In this document: positions 8,705 through 17,622 of the stretch, piece after piece
Position numbering within the stretch: the stretch's first letter is position 1
Layout: every line of letters starts with the position of its first letter
Assembly: GCF_006438915.1 (NCBI RefSeq)
Contig: NZ_RCZE01000005.1
Coordinates: 310,001-374,000 of the forward strand
Length of the DNA: 64,000 nucleotides
From: Pseudomonas arsenicoxydans
GTDB taxonomy: Bacteria; Pseudomonadota; Gammaproteobacteria; Pseudomonadales; Pseudomonadaceae
Direction: 5' to 3'
Position numbers and translations under genes: made by a program
The notes under the pieces: generated by a model
Told to the model about the DNA's origin: nothing
Database searches by the model: none
What the model saw: only the letters and a program-made list of their open reading frames with translations

Positions 8705-10051
8705 GTGAATACATCCGTATCAGGGATGCACGACGGTGCCGATTCGGTCCTGAAGTCCGCCATCTCGAAAGTGAAACGCCACGTCCTGCCGCTGTTCGTC
8801 ATCATGTTCATCGTCAACTACATCGACCGTGTGAACATCGGCTTCGTCCGCGCCCACATGGAACACGACCTGGGAATCGGCGCTGCCGCCTATGGCCTCG
8901 GGGCCGGGCTGTTCTTCATCGGTTATGCGCTGTTCGAGGTCCCTTCCAACATCCTCCTGCAAAAAGTCGGCGCACGCATCTGGCTGACCCGCATCATGCT
9001 GACCTGGGGCCTGGTGGCCGCTGGCATGGCGTTCATCCAGAACGAAACTCACTTCTACATCCTGCGGTTCCTGCTGGGCGTGGCCGAAGCCGGGTTCTTT
9101 CCGGGGGTGATTTATTACTTCACACGCTGGTTGCCCGGGGTTGAGCGCGGCAAGGCGATTGCGATCTTTCTCAGCGGTTCGGCGATGGCCTCGTTAATTT
9201 CCGGCCCGCTGTCCGGATTGCTCCTGCAACTCGACGGTTTCGGGTTGCACGGCTGGCAGTGGATGTACTTCATTGAAGGGATGTTTTCGGTCGGGCTGTG
9301 CGTGTTCGTCTGGTGCTGGCTGGACTCCAAACCCCACGACGCCAAATGGCTGAGCCGCGAAGAACAGGATGCGCTGGTCAACGCCATCGAGGACGAACAG
9401 CTGGCCCGCGAAGCCGCGACGCCGATCAAACCGTCGTTGGGCAAACTGCTCAAGGATCGCCAGATCATCCTGTTCTGCCTGATCTACTTCTTCATCCAGC
9501 TGACTATCTATGCCGCGACCTTTTGGCTGCCGAGCATCATCAAGAAGATGGGCGACCTCAGTGATATTCAGGTCGGGCTGTTCAACTCGATCCCTTGGCT
9601 GCTGTCGATTATCGGCATGTATGCCTTTGCTTCCCTGTCGGCCAAATGGAAACACCAGCAAGCCTGGGTGGCTGCTGCACTGTTGATTGCCGCCGCCGGG
9701 ATGTTCATGTCGACGACGGGCGGGCCGATCTTTGCCTTTGTTGCGATCTGCTTTGCGGCACTGGGTTTCAAGTCCGCTTCGTCGCTGTTCTGGCCGATCC
9801 CCCAGGCCTATCTGGATGCGCGTATCGCTGCTGGCGTGATTGCGTTGATCAACTCGGTGGGCAACCTCGGCGGTTTCGTTGCGCCGACCACCTTCGGCCT
9901 GCTGGAAGAACACACCGGTTCGATTCAGGGCGGCCTGTACGGGTTGGCCGCGACCTCGATCATCGCCGCGATCATTGTCTTTGCCGCACGCAACACACCC
10001 AAAACCGCACCGGCCGTTGCGTTGGGCAAACCAACGCCCAACCACGCCTGA
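8705..10051 (+). CDS. gudP: MFS transporter, D-glucarate/galactarate permease type
   Basis: A 448-residue transporter with about 12 TM helices, in the anion:cation symporter (ACS) family. The N-terminus reads IVNYIDRVNIGFV, the classic ACS signature, and VPSNILLQKVGARIWLTRIM is the loop 2-3 motif. The likely start is the GTG at 8705, preceded by GGGAGA; the frame is open for 56 further codons upstream without a good ribosome binding site. It is 21 bases from the glucarate dehydratase gene, so it should import the aldarate substrate. Other ACS substrates (galactonate, phthalate) cannot be excluded from sequence alone. Confidence 0.85.
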   Translation: MNTSVSGMHDGADSVLKSAISKVKRHVLPLFVIMFIVNYIDRVNIGFVRAHMEHDLGIGAAAYGLGAGLFFIGYALFEVPSNILLQKVGARIWLTRIMLTWGLVAAGMAFIQNETHFYILRFLLGVAEAGFFPGVIYYFTRWLPGVERGKAIAIFLSGSAMASLISGPLSGLLLQLDGFGLHGWQWMYFIEGMFSVGLCVFVWCWLDSKPHDAKWLSREEQDALVNAIEDEQLAREAATPIKPSLGKLLKDRQIILFCLIYFFIQLTIYAATFWLPSIIKKMGDLSDIQVGLFNSIPWLLSIIGMYAFASLSAKWKHQQAWVAAALLIAAAGMFMSTTGGPIFAFVAICFAALGFKSASSLFWPIPQAYLDARIAAGVIALINSVGNLGGFVAPTTFGLLEEHTGSIQGGLYGLAATSIIAAIIVFAARNTPKTAPAVALGKPTPNHA

Positions 10052-10072
10052 TTCGTTTATAAGGACAAGAAA

Positions 10073-11416
10073 ATGCACCCACAAGACTGCGCAAAAGCCC
10101 CGATCATCACCAGCATGCAGGTGATTCCGGTGGCCGGCCACGACGGCATGCTGCTCAACCTGAGCGGCGCCCACGGTCCGTTTTTCACCCGCAATATCGT
10201 GATCCTCAAGGACAACGCCGGTCACACCGGGGTCGGTGAAGTACCGGGTGGCGAGCGTATTCGCCAGACACTGGAAGACGCCCGCGCGCTGGTGGTCGGC
10301 AGCCCGATCGGCACTTATCAGAAGATCCTCAACCAGGTGCGCCAGACCTTTGCCGATCGTGATGCCGGCGGGCGCGGTTTGCAGACGTTCGACCTGCGGA
10401 TCACCATTCACGCAGTCACCGGCCTGGAAGCCGCCCTGCTCGACTTGCTCGGTCAGCATCTGGACGTGCCGGTCGCCGCCCTGCTCGGCGAAGGCCAGCA
10501 GCGTGACGAAGTGAAGATGCTCGGTTACCTGTTTTATGTGGGTGATCGCAATCAAACCGACCTGGCCTATCGCAGCGAACCGGACGCCGATAACGACTGG
10601 TTTCGTGTACGTCACGAAAAAGCCATGACCGCTGACGCGGTGGTTCGTCTGGCTGAAGCCGCTCACACCCGCTACGGCTTCAAGGACTTCAAGCTCAAGG
10701 GCGGCGTGCTCAGTGGCGATGAAGAAATCGAAGCCGTCACCGCGCTGGCCGAACGCTTTCCGGACGCACGCATTACGCTCGATCCGAATGGCGCGTGGTC
10801 ACTCAAGGAAGCCATTCGCTTGTGCCGTGATCAGCATCACGTTCTGGCCTACGCCGAAGACCCGTGCGGCGCGGAAAACGGTTACTCGGGGCGCGAAGTC
10901 ATGGCCGAGTTTCGCCGTGCCACAGGGCTGAAAACCGCGACGAACATGATCGCCACCGACTGGCGGGAAATGGGCCACGCCATTCAGTTGCAATCGGTGG
11001 ACATTCCCTTGGCCGACCCGCATTTCTGGACCATGCAGGGTTCGGTTCGCGTGGCGCAGATGTGCCATGAATGGGGCCTGACCTGGGGCTCGCACTCCAA
11101 CAATCACTTCGATATTTCCCTGGCAATGTTCACCCACGTTGCAGCGGCTGCGCCCGGCGACATCACCGCCATTGACACCCACTGGATCTGGCAGGACGGC
11201 CAGCGCTTGACCAAAGCCCCACTGCAAATCGTCGGGGGTTGTGTGCAGGTGCCGAAGAAACCAGGGTTAGGGGTTGAGCTGGACATGGACCAGTTGGGCA
11301 AGGCCCATGAACTGTACAAAGGCATGGGGCTGGGGGCGCGGGATGACAGCGTGGCGATGCAGTTCCTGATCCCGGGCTGGAAATTCGATAATAAACGGCC
11401 GTGCCTGGTGCGCTGA
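10073..11416 (+). CDS. gudD: Glucarate dehydratase
   Basis: A 447-residue enolase-superfamily enzyme that converts D-glucarate to 5-keto-4-deoxyglucarate. Seen in order: the N-terminal capping domain ([16 protein letters not shown]), the KLK motif at about residues 207-209 (general base Lys), metal ligands in LDPNG (Asp 237) and AEDPCG (Glu 262), Asn 291 in TNMIATDW, and the second base His 341 in GSHSNNHFD. These positions track E. coli GlucD closely. It follows gudP in the same operon, probably under the divergent GntR. The downstream aldolase steps are not in this window. Confidence 0.95.
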   Translation: MHPQDCAKAPIITSMQVIPVAGHDGMLLNLSGAHGPFFTRNIVILKDNAGHTGVGEVPGGERIRQTLEDARALVVGSPIGTYQKILNQVRQTFADRDAGGRGLQTFDLRITIHAVTGLEAALLDLLGQHLDVPVAALLGEGQQRDEVKMLGYLFYVGDRNQTDLAYRSEPDADNDWFRVRHEKAMTADAVVRLAEAAHTRYGFKDFKLKGGVLSGDEEIEAVTALAERFPDARITLDPNGAWSLKEAIRLCRDQHHVLAYAEDPCGAENGYSGREVMAEFRRATGLKTATNMIATDWREMGHAIQLQSVDIPLADPHFWTMQGSVRVAQMCHEWGLTWGSHSNNHFDISLAMFTHVAAAAPGDITAIDTHWIWQDGQRLTKAPLQIVGGCVQVPKKPGLGVELDMDQLGKAHELYKGMGLGARDDSVAMQFLIPGWKFDNKRPCLVR

Positions 11417-11437
11417 CTTCTGCCGCTTTACTCCTTG

Positions 11438-11526
11438 AAGGAGTGAGCCTGCTCGCGAAGAGGCCGGCACATTCAACATGGATGCCGCCCGATACTCCGC
11501 CATCGCGAGCAGGCTCACTCCTACAA
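11438..11526. repeat. REP pair, family B variant
   Basis: GGAGTGAGCCTGCTCGCGA and its reverse complement bracket a 50-base spacer between the convergent gudD and ampR genes. Confidence 0.85.
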
Positions 11527-12405
11527 GGGTGGCGTTTCGGATGCTTGCAGTATCCAGGCCTTGAACGCCGTCATCGCCGCCGTTTCGGGGCGAGACTGCA
11601 AGCGGGTGAGCCAGTAGCTGCCGGTGGTGATGCCGATGGCGAACGGTTGCTCGATAGCACCGGCCGCCAGTTGACGGGAAAACATCAGCGGCGGCGCCAA
11701 TGCAATGCCAGCACCTTGAAGCGCGGCCTCCATCATCGCCAGCGACGAGTCGAAAACAATATTCCTGGTGGGTGCCGTGTTGGGCGGTAACCCGCAAGCC
11801 AGAAACCACTCGGGCCACTCGTCTGTACGATAGGAACGTAACAACGTTTGTTTCAACAGGTCCTCGGGCGCGTTTAACTGCCGGGCAAGTTCGGGAACGC
11901 ACAGCACCGACAGCGGCGCTTCGATCAACCGCTGCGCTTCAATCCCGTGCCAAGCGCCATTGCCAAACCGAATGGCGTAATCCAGCCCTTCAGCGGCCAC
12001 GTCCACCCGATTGTTATGGGTCGACAGCCGTAAATCTATGAACGGATGTTTCTCCTGGAAGTCCGCCAGCCGCGGCAATAACCACCCGACCGCGAACGTC
12101 CCCACCGCCCCCACTGTCAACACATCCCGATAGTGCCCGCCCTCGAACCGCTCAAGCGTTTCGGCGATTCGGTCAAAAGACTCACGCAGGACCGGCAGCA
12201 AGGTTTCACCTTCACTGGTCAGCATCAGCCCGCGTGACAAGCGTTTGAACAGTGTTACGTTGAGTTGGGCTTCGAGACTTTTGACCTGATGACTCACCGC
12301 CGCAGGCGTAACGAACAATTCCACCGCCGCCCGAGTGAAACTCAAATGGCGCGCGGAAGCCTCGAAAGCGCGCAACGCATTCAGCGGCAAGTGAGGACGA
12401 ATCAT
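11521..12405 (-). CDS. ampR: LysR-family regulator AmpR
   Basis: A 294-residue LysR regulator starting MIRPHLPLNALRAFEASARH, with the AmpR/GcvA-type helix-turn-helix (LSFTRAAVELFVTPAAVSHQVKSLE) and effector domain (LTVGAVGTFAVGWLLPRL). AmpR senses muropeptides (1,6-anhydro-MurNAc peptides versus UDP-MurNAc-pentapeptide) and activates ampC during cell-wall stress. Identity rests on close similarity to Pseudomonas AmpR and on divergence from ampC across 162 bases. The last bases fall inside the adjacent REP element. Confidence 0.9.
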   Translation of the reverse strand: MIRPHLPLNALRAFEASARHLSFTRAAVELFVTPAAVSHQVKSLEAQLNVTLFKRLSRGLMLTSEGETLLPVLRESFDRIAETLERFEGGHYRDVLTVGAVGTFAVGWLLPRLADFQEKHPFIDLRLSTHNNRVDVAAEGLDYAIRFGNGAWHGIEAQRLIEAPLSVLCVPELARQLNAPEDLLKQTLLRSYRTDEWPEWFLACGLPPNTAPTRNIVFDSSLAMMEAALQGAGIALAPPLMFSRQLAAGAIEQPFAIGITTGSYWLTRLQSRPETAAMTAFKAWILQASETPPL

Positions 12406-12412
12406 GCCAACT

Positions 12413-12430
12413 CCATAGTTTTTCTAATGG
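12413..12430. promoter_or_regulatory. Candidate AmpR operator
   Basis: CCATAGTTTTTCTAATGG is an imperfect palindrome with a CTAAT half, as seen for GcvA/AmpR-type LysR sites. It lies just upstream of the ampR start in the ampR-ampC intergenic region. Only the symmetry is visible; binding is inferred. Confidence 0.4.
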
Positions 12431-12567
12431 CTCACCCGAAATATCGTCGTTTGTCGACGCTCGGCGGACTGCCTAGATTTGGCTCGCCTATCAGGTAGCC
12501 CGATTTGCAAGAGCGCATGGAGTGTAGCGGGTTACCATCGACACAACTCATGAAGAGTGGATCTGAC

Positions 12568-13734
12568 ATGTACACAAACAAATTGCCAAGACTTGCGTCC
12601 TACGGTGCTTTCTCCCTTATCCTCGGCGCAGCACCCTGTATTGCAGCGACCTCGTCTCACCAGCAACTCGAAACCCTGGTCAACGCCGCCGTCGGTCCCG
12701 TGATGCAGCAACAGAACATCGCGGGGCTCGTCGTCGCGATCACCCAGAATGGTCAGCAGCATTACTTTAATTACGGCGTGGCCTCTAAAGAGGATCGTAA
12801 ACCGGTCAGCCAGGACACGCTATTCGAAATCGGTTCGGTCAGCAAAACCTTCACCGCTACGCTGGGCGGGTACGCGCAGGCCAGCGGCAAGCTGTCCCTG
12901 TCCGCCCCTGCCAGCGCAGTTTTACCGGCATTGCGCGGCAGTGCGTTCGATCGCATCAGTGTGTTGCAGCTGGGCACTTACACCGCTGGCGGGTTGCCGC
13001 TGCAGTTCCCCGACGACGCTGACCATGCAGACACGATGCTCAGTTACTTCAAACGGTGGACACCGGTTTACCCTGCTGGCACCCATCGCCTGTATTCGAA
13101 CCCAAGCATAGGGCTGTTCGGTTATCTTGCCGCCCACAGCATGGGCCAGCCGTTCGATAACCTGATGGAAAAAACCTTGCTGCCGAAACTGGGCCTCAAG
13201 CACACCTACCTCAAGGTCCCGCAAGCGCAGATGGGGCTTTACGCTCAGGGTTACAGCAAGGACGACAAGCCGGTGCGTGTCGGACCGGGTGCACTGGATT
13301 CCGAAGCGTACGGCGTGAAAACCAGTGCTTCGGACCTGATTAAATATGTTGAAGCGAACATGAAACCGGCAGGACTGGAAAAGCCATTGCAGCAAGCCAT
13401 CGCCGCCACTCACACCGGTTATTACACGGTGGGTGAGATGACACAGGGGCTGGGCTGGGAGCTCTACCCCTACCCGGTCACACTGGATCGGCTGCTCGCC
13501 GGCAATTCGACCGAGATGGCAATGGAAGCTCACGAGGTCAAGTGGTTGAACCCGCCGCAGCCGCAGCCGGAAAACGTGTTGCTCAACAAAACCGGCTCCA
13601 CAGGCGGCTTCGGTGCCTACGTTGCGTTTGTGCCGTCGAAGGACATTGGCATCGTGATCCTGGCCAACAAAAACTATCCAAATCCCGAGCGGATCAAAAT
13701 CGCCCACACGATATTGAGTGCCCTGAGCGAATAG
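12568..13734 (+). CDS. ampC: Class C beta-lactamase AmpC
   Basis: A 388-residue exported cephalosporinase. The signal peptide covers residues 1-27 (PRLASYGAFSLILGAAPCIAA). All three active-site motifs are seen: SVSK (Ser 90, Lys 93), YSN (Tyr 176) and KTG (Lys 341). The enzyme acylates and hydrolyses beta-lactams in the periplasm. ATG 12568 is preferred; an in-frame ATG at 12550 adds six residues and neither has a strong Shine-Dalgarno. Expression should be inducible through the divergent AmpR. Length and motifs look intact, so a functional chromosomal AmpC is expected. Confidence 0.95.
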   Translation: MYTNKLPRLASYGAFSLILGAAPCIAATSSHQQLETLVNAAVGPVMQQQNIAGLVVAITQNGQQHYFNYGVASKEDRKPVSQDTLFEIGSVSKTFTATLGGYAQASGKLSLSAPASAVLPALRGSAFDRISVLQLGTYTAGGLPLQFPDDADHADTMLSYFKRWTPVYPAGTHRLYSNPSIGLFGYLAAHSMGQPFDNLMEKTLLPKLGLKHTYLKVPQAQMGLYAQGYSKDDKPVRVGPGALDSEAYGVKTSASDLIKYVEANMKPAGLEKPLQQAIAATHTGYYTVGEMTQGLGWELYPYPVTLDRLLAGNSTEMAMEAHEVKWLNPPQPQPENVLLNKTGSTGGFGAYVAFVPSKDIGIVILANKNYPNPERIKIAHTILSALSE

Positions 13735-13761
13735 TCTCAACTGGCAAGTCCAACCATTCAC

Positions 13762-13885
13762 TTGTGGCGAGGGGGCTTGCCCCCGTTGGACTGCGAAGCG
13801 GTCCCGCTTTTTTATTCTCGAATCTTGCGCCTGCTTCGCAGCCGAACGGGGCGATGCGGCGTTCCGACAAGCCCCCTCGCCACAG
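13762..13885. repeat. REP pair, family C
   Basis: GTGGCGAGGGGGCTTGCCCC and its reverse complement enclose GACTGCGAAGCGGTCC-type inner palindromes. Lies directly after ampC. Confidence 0.9.
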
Positions 13886-13902
13886 GGTTCAGTGTCGACG
13901 AA

Positions 13903-13942
13903 GAAAATGGGTGACCTCTTGAGGTCACCCATTTTCGTTTTT
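13903..13942 (+). terminator. Strong intrinsic terminator
   Basis: A 16-base perfect inverted repeat (GAAAATGGGTGACCTC and its complement, only TT between) is followed by GTTTTT. It sits after ampC and its REP element on the + strand. The left flank (GAA) gives only a weak T run for the opposite strand, where the convergent DUF6124 gene ends. Confidence 0.8.
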
Positions 13943-13950
13943 ACGCCTGT

Positions 13951-14352
13951 TTAATGCCGGGTCTCTGGCCCACCGCCAGAGGCTTCCCTATCCGCAACAA
14001 GGTTGTCCCACGCCTGAGTCACCAACAACTCGGCGACCATCGCCAACTGCTGAATTGAAAATATTTCACCGCGGTTTGGCGCTTCCAGTTTTGCGGCAAA
14101 GTTCTCAAGCAGCGCAGTCAGCGACGCAAGGGTTTCGCAAGCTTGTTTCAGTAGCGTCCGCGTGTCGACTCCGGGGGCAATGGTGAAAATAGGCTGGGGC
14201 GAGAGCGTACGCCTGGGGCGTGGAATGACCGCCACGTCGGCGGTCCCGCACACCTTCACAGGCGCGGGATGATCGGTATCGTCAGGAATTTCTGATTGAG
14301 GCTTGCTGAACTTTTTCACAGGCGAGGCTCCTTTTTTCACGGGTGTTTTCAT
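13951..14352 (-). CDS. DUF6124-family protein, variant with extended N-terminus
   Basis: A 133-residue protein. Residues 60-125 (LLKQACETLASLTALLENFAAKLEAP...IQQLAMVAELLVTQAW) align well by eye with the second DUF6124 protein at 55684-56052 (LLAHTCETLAQASVMTSDFAAYLEGP...IQQIIMLAELAANRM). The N-terminal half is unrelated, basic (MKTPVKKGASPVKKFSK) and proline-rich. The ATG at 14352 has GAGG eight bases upstream; a TTG five codons earlier is less likely. Predicted to be soluble and helical. The family is abundant in Pseudomonas and its function is unknown. Confidence 0.7.
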   Translation of the reverse strand: MKTPVKKGASPVKKFSKPQSEIPDDTDHPAPVKVCGTADVAVIPRPRRTLSPQPIFTIAPGVDTRTLLKQACETLASLTALLENFAAKLEAPNRGEIFSIQQLAMVAELLVTQAWDNLVADREASGGGPETRH

Positions 14353-14480
14353 CCTTGGGTCCCTCAATATCGCGGACTTCCACGAAGGCTAGCGGTGCGG
14401 GCTTACAGACACCAGTTCATCAAGTGCGACACAACTTGAAGGAAATTTCCGAAGCCCGTGAAGGCGGATACTTCACCCGC

Positions 14481-14517
14481 AAAAAAAAGGGCGATCGTTT
14501 AGATCGCCCATTTTTTG
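14481..14517. terminator. Bidirectional intrinsic terminator
   Basis: GGGCGATC and GATCGCCC pair around GTTTA, with eight A on the left and six T on the right. On the minus strand it would end the transcript of the DUF4174 gene. Confidence 0.7.
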
Positions 14518-14611
14518 TTGCTATGCCCGCAATCGTCGTCCGATCACGCAGCCGTGGGCGGTGACGGTGACGGTCGGGTATCGCTATAACGGGTAAACGG
14601 TCGACTCAAAC

Positions 14612-14755
14612 CCTGTGGCGAGGGGGCTTGTCGGAATGCCGCATCACCCCGTTCGGCTGCGAAGCAGACGCAAGATCTGAGAACATAAAAAGCGGGACCG
14701 CTTCGCGCTCCAACGGGGGCAAGCCCCCTCGCCACAGCAAGCCCCCTCGCCACAG
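14612..14755. repeat. REP cluster, family C (three units)
   Basis: One forward unit is followed by two tandem reverse units (AGCCCCCTCGCCACA twice, 17 bases apart). The extra half-unit at the end looks like a small duplication. Confidence 0.9.
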
Positions 14756-14778
14756 GTATCGGTTGTTCAAATGGCCTT

Positions 14779-15351
14779 TCAGTCATCGGGCATTTCAGGG
14801 GGCTTGGTCGGCTTGGCGGGTTTGCCAGACTTGGTTGCCTTGGTGCCTTTGGCCCCTTTGACCGGTTCGGCCTCGGCAGGCGCAGTCACCACCGCCGGCG
14901 CCGTGACTTCTTTCTCGGCCGCAGGCAGGGCGTCGATGGTGTCGAACACTTTCTTCAAATCGACCGACTTGGTTTCTTCCCCCGAACTCTCAAGCTTCAT
15001 CTCGCCGTCCTTGCCGATCAGGATCACTTTGGGCAATGCCCCCGCACCGAGTTTCAGGGAGCGGATCAGCGCCATGGTGTCCTGCTGACCAAGGTCCTTG
15101 CCGTCGAGCTGGCCGAACATGTTCAGCACGCTGTACACCCGGATGTTGCGCTGGGCAATGCCCTCTTTGTTAGCGGGATCGTCCAGTGACTTTTTCAGCC
15201 CGACCCAGACCGGATCGACGGTACTGGGCGCAATGATAATCAAGGGCCGGGACCGGCCTTTGTCGATATCCAAGGGTGAATCGCTTTCGGTTGCGAACAA
15301 GGGACCGGCGAAAGCCAGCAAGGTTGTCAGGGTCAAAAACCTGATGAGCAT
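14779..15351 (-). CDS. DUF4174-domain exported protein
   Basis: A 190-residue protein. Residues 1-21 form a signal peptide (MLIRFLTLTTLLAFAGPLFA). The central region (SRPLIIIAPS, IRVYSVLNMFGQLDG, LPKVILIGKDGEMKLES) is the thioredoxin-like DUF4174 fold, without a CxxC pair. The C-terminal 45 residues are low-complexity Ala/Lys/Pro (KGTKATKSGKPAKPTKPP). GGAG lies six bases before the ATG at 15351, while the upstream ATG at 15357 touches it, so 15351 is preferred. Function unknown; a periplasmic location is likely. Confidence 0.8.
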   Translation of the reverse strand: MLIRFLTLTTLLAFAGPLFATESDSPLDIDKGRSRPLIIIAPSTVDPVWVGLKKSLDDPANKEGIAQRNIRVYSVLNMFGQLDGKDLGQQDTMALIRSLKLGAGALPKVILIGKDGEMKLESSGEETKSVDLKKVFDTIDALPAAEKEVTAPAVVTAPAEAEPVKGAKGTKATKSGKPAKPTKPPEMPDD

Positions 15352-15497
15352 GCGCATCTCCTTTTGATAACCACGCTCTAATGATTGCGCATCGCGGCGT
15401 TCGTTCCGGGTGACGCACCGCAATTGTGTTTCGCCTTGACCCAAGCTTAGGTCAGGGCGGTCATTGCGCAACAGACTGGGCTAATCTCATCGCCGTG

Positions 15498-15648
15498 GAC
15501 GGACCCGGGCAAGCAGCGGCCGAAGGGAATCAATGACTACACAGGTGGACGGCGGGTGTATTTCGATGACCCGGACAGACACCTTCTAGAGATTTTCACC
15601 CGCGAGAGAGGCTGGCGAATCGATCGGAGTCAGAACGCCAATTTGTAG
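15498..15648 (+). pseudogene. C-terminal remnant of a VOC/glyoxalase-family gene
   Basis: One frame reads WTDPGKQRPKGINDYTGG, then RRVYFDDPDRHLLEIFTR and a stop. This is the typical last 35 residues of glyoxalase/bleomycin/FosA-like VOC proteins (metal-ligand Glu in HLLEIFTR). Nothing upstream continues the domain; the sequence runs directly into the promoter region of the DUF4174 gene. The 3' end overlaps the convergent TauE gene by 19 bases. Interpreted as a truncated leftover of a deleted gene. Confidence 0.6.
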
Positions 15649-16415
15649 CCAATCAGGACCAACATCGTCGCCAGGCAAGGGCGCAACACCTCATCGGAGA
15701 TCTTGCCAGTCAAATGACTGCCCATCCAGATCCCCGGAAGCGAACCGATCAACAAGAAGCCCAGCACGTGCCAGTCCATGTTGCCCATGCTCGCATGGCC
15801 AAGCCCGGCGACCAGGGTCAACGGCACGGCGTGGGCGATTTCGGTGCCGACGAGGCGACGGGTAGGCAGCAGCGGATACAGAATGAACAGCGCCACGGTG
15901 CCCAGGGCGCCAGCACCGATGGACGTCAGCGCAACCATGGTGCCCAGCACCAGGCCGGTAATCACCGTCATGCCGTTGAGGCGCTTGCCACTGGGGTTGT
16001 AGTTGCCACCGGCGCGTTTGTGAGCGAAATCGAGCAGGCGTTTCTTGAAGAGAATCGCCAATGCTGTGGCGAACAAGACGAACCCCAGCGCCTGTTTGAT
16101 GATGGCGTTCATTGTTTCAGGCGCGGTGTGCAAGCTGCTCAGGAACCACAGCGTCAATGCCACCGCCGGCACGCTGCCAAGGGTCAGCCAGCCGGTAATC
16201 GCCCAGTCGATGTTGTTGTTTTTCCTGTGGACCAGCACGCCGCTGGATTTGGTGATCGCCGCGTATAGCAAATCAGTACCGACCGCCGTCGCGGGATTGA
16301 TACCGAACCACAGCAGAATCGGGGTCATCAACGACCCACCACCGACGCCAGTCATGCCAACAATAAAGCCAACCACCAACCCGGCAACGATCAACCCGAT
16401 GTTCACTAAATCCAT
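15630..16415 (-). CDS. TauE/SafE (TSUP) family permease
   Basis: A 261-residue membrane protein with eight predicted TM helices in two repeats: VVGFIVGMTGVGGGSLMTPIL near the N-terminus and VALTSIGAGALGTVALFIL in the second half, both carrying the family glycine motif. TSUP proteins move sulfite, sulfoacetate or other organosulfonates out of or into the cell; the substrate is not deducible. The ATG at 16415 is preferred; a GTG four codons upstream is possible. No sulfur-metabolism genes lie beside it. Confidence 0.85.
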   Translation of the reverse strand: MDLVNIGLIVAGLVVGFIVGMTGVGGGSLMTPILLWFGINPATAVGTDLLYAAITKSSGVLVHRKNNNIDWAITGWLTLGSVPAVALTLWFLSSLHTAPETMNAIIKQALGFVLFATALAILFKKRLLDFAHKRAGGNYNPSGKRLNGMTVITGLVLGTMVALTSIGAGALGTVALFILYPLLPTRRLVGTEIAHAVPLTLVAGLGHASMGNMDWHVLGFLLIGSLPGIWMGSHLTGKISDEVLRPCLATMLVLIGYKLAF

Positions 16416-16531
16416 TGAGACGTCCACAAAGACCGCAGGAGAAATCTGGTCCGCAGCATAGCGATTTTTCTTATAACCACTTATATCGATGCGGACTATC
16501 GTTATGCCCGAGATCTAACCACCCCCCTTCC

Positions 16532-16626
16532 CCTGTAGCGTCCGAGCTTGCTCGCGATGGCGAACTGTCAGCCAAAATATAGGAGAGTGCTATACCGCTA
16601 TCGCGAGCAAGCTTGACTCCTACAGG
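16532..16626. repeat. REP pair, family B variant
   Basis: CTGTAGCGTCCGAGCTTGCTC and its mirrored partner flank a 50-base spacer, between the TauE gene promoter and the lipoprotein gene end. Confidence 0.85.
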
Positions 16627-16640
16627 ATCTGTGTCGGGAC

Positions 16641-17390
16641 TTATTGCACCGGCAGGAAATTCAGGAACAACAGGCTCTGCGCATAATTCAAGCCGATCCG
16701 CCGGTAGCGTTCGTCGAGCATCTGCGTCAGCAAATCCAGCCGCGCAACAATCTTGCCGAACTCCACGGCGAAACTCAGGTTGCTGCCCTCCTCCGAGATC
16801 TCGTTGGAGAACAGCAACGGTTCGCCTTGTTTGGTTTGCCGCTGACTGAGTATCCACGTGGCGATCTCGATGTTGCGCGCGGCATTACTGACGAAGGTCG
16901 GGTTTATCGCATCCGTCATGTAGAACTCCAGGCGATTGCCATGTGCGGTCACCAGCATGCTGCCGATGGCATAGATGAAGGCGCCGACCCGGTCTCCGAG
17001 AAACTCCGGGCTCATGGCATACCTGAGCGCCGCCAGGTCTTTTTTGCCGCCAAGGGTGGGCAGTGGCTGTTGCTGCTCGATGGCCATGCGCACTTGCTTG
17101 CCAGCGGTCCGGGCATTAAGGAAGCCGGACTTTTTCAGCTCCTCGGGGTTGCGCAGGTAAAGCTTGCTCATCAACACATAGAGGCTGTCGAGGTTGTCAC
17201 GCATCGCCAGCGTGGCCATACGGTCGACGCTGGTCTGCAGAAACTCCTGGGGACGTCCTTCGCGGAACTGGCTGACGATGTCATTGCCCTGTTGCTGGCT
17301 GCAACCGCTGACAAAAAACAACGCCAAGCCAACCATAAGCAAGCAACGGCGGCGGATCGGTGAGGTGATGCGGGGTAACACTCGAGCCAT
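16641..17390 (-). CDS. Putative lipoprotein, uncharacterised
   Basis: A 249-residue protein with a twin-basic N-terminus, a hydrophobic core and a lipobox (MVGLALFFVSGC, Cys near residue 30), so it is probably anchored by lipid after export. The rest is helical and soluble, with no recognised domain; notable stretches are FLQTSVDRMATLAMRDNLDSL and LDLLTQMLDERYRRIGL. The start MARVL is preferred because 38 upstream codons lack signal-peptide character. It seems conserved in Pseudomonas from memory, but no function is known. Confidence 0.7.
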   Translation of the reverse strand: MARVLPRITSPIRRRCLLMVGLALFFVSGCSQQQGNDIVSQFREGRPQEFLQTSVDRMATLAMRDNLDSLYVLMSKLYLRNPEELKKSGFLNARTAGKQVRMAIEQQQPLPTLGGKKDLAALRYAMSPEFLGDRVGAFIYAIGSMLVTAHGNRLEFYMTDAINPTFVSNAARNIEIATWILSQRQTKQGEPLLFSNEISEEGSNLSFAVEFGKIVARLDLLTQMLDERYRRIGLNYAQSLLFLNFLPVQ

Positions 17391-17622
17391 GGGTTCTTGA
17401 ACTTGGGCATGGGCCAGCGGTGGGGATCGCCGCCAGTTGCCCAAGGATAGAGCCATAAATGCCAAAAAAGTGCAGTGCCGGTGATCCGTGAACGAAACCG
17501 CCAACCACCGAAAAGTGATATTTCGTCGTGTTCGCTTTTACCTGGAATGTGGCGTTCCATGGAACCACCGGGCTATTTTACTGCCAACTGAGTATCCGCC
17601 GAATTGCGCACAGGAGGTTTTC

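Larger units (their letters stand above)
14353..14778. other. Intergenic region with terminator and REP elements
   Basis: This 426-base gap has no supportable gene. It contains the DUF6124 promoter region, a bidirectional terminator (14481-14517), and a family C REP cluster (14612-14755). A short open frame running through it is interrupted by these elements and is not believed. Confidence 0.7.

Noticed and set aside
9194..10666. 490-residue minus-strand open frame over the gudP/gudD genes
   Set aside because: Antisense shadow of two well-supported genes in GC-rich DNA; composition is His/Gln/Arg-rich without recognisable domains and without a ribosome binding site.
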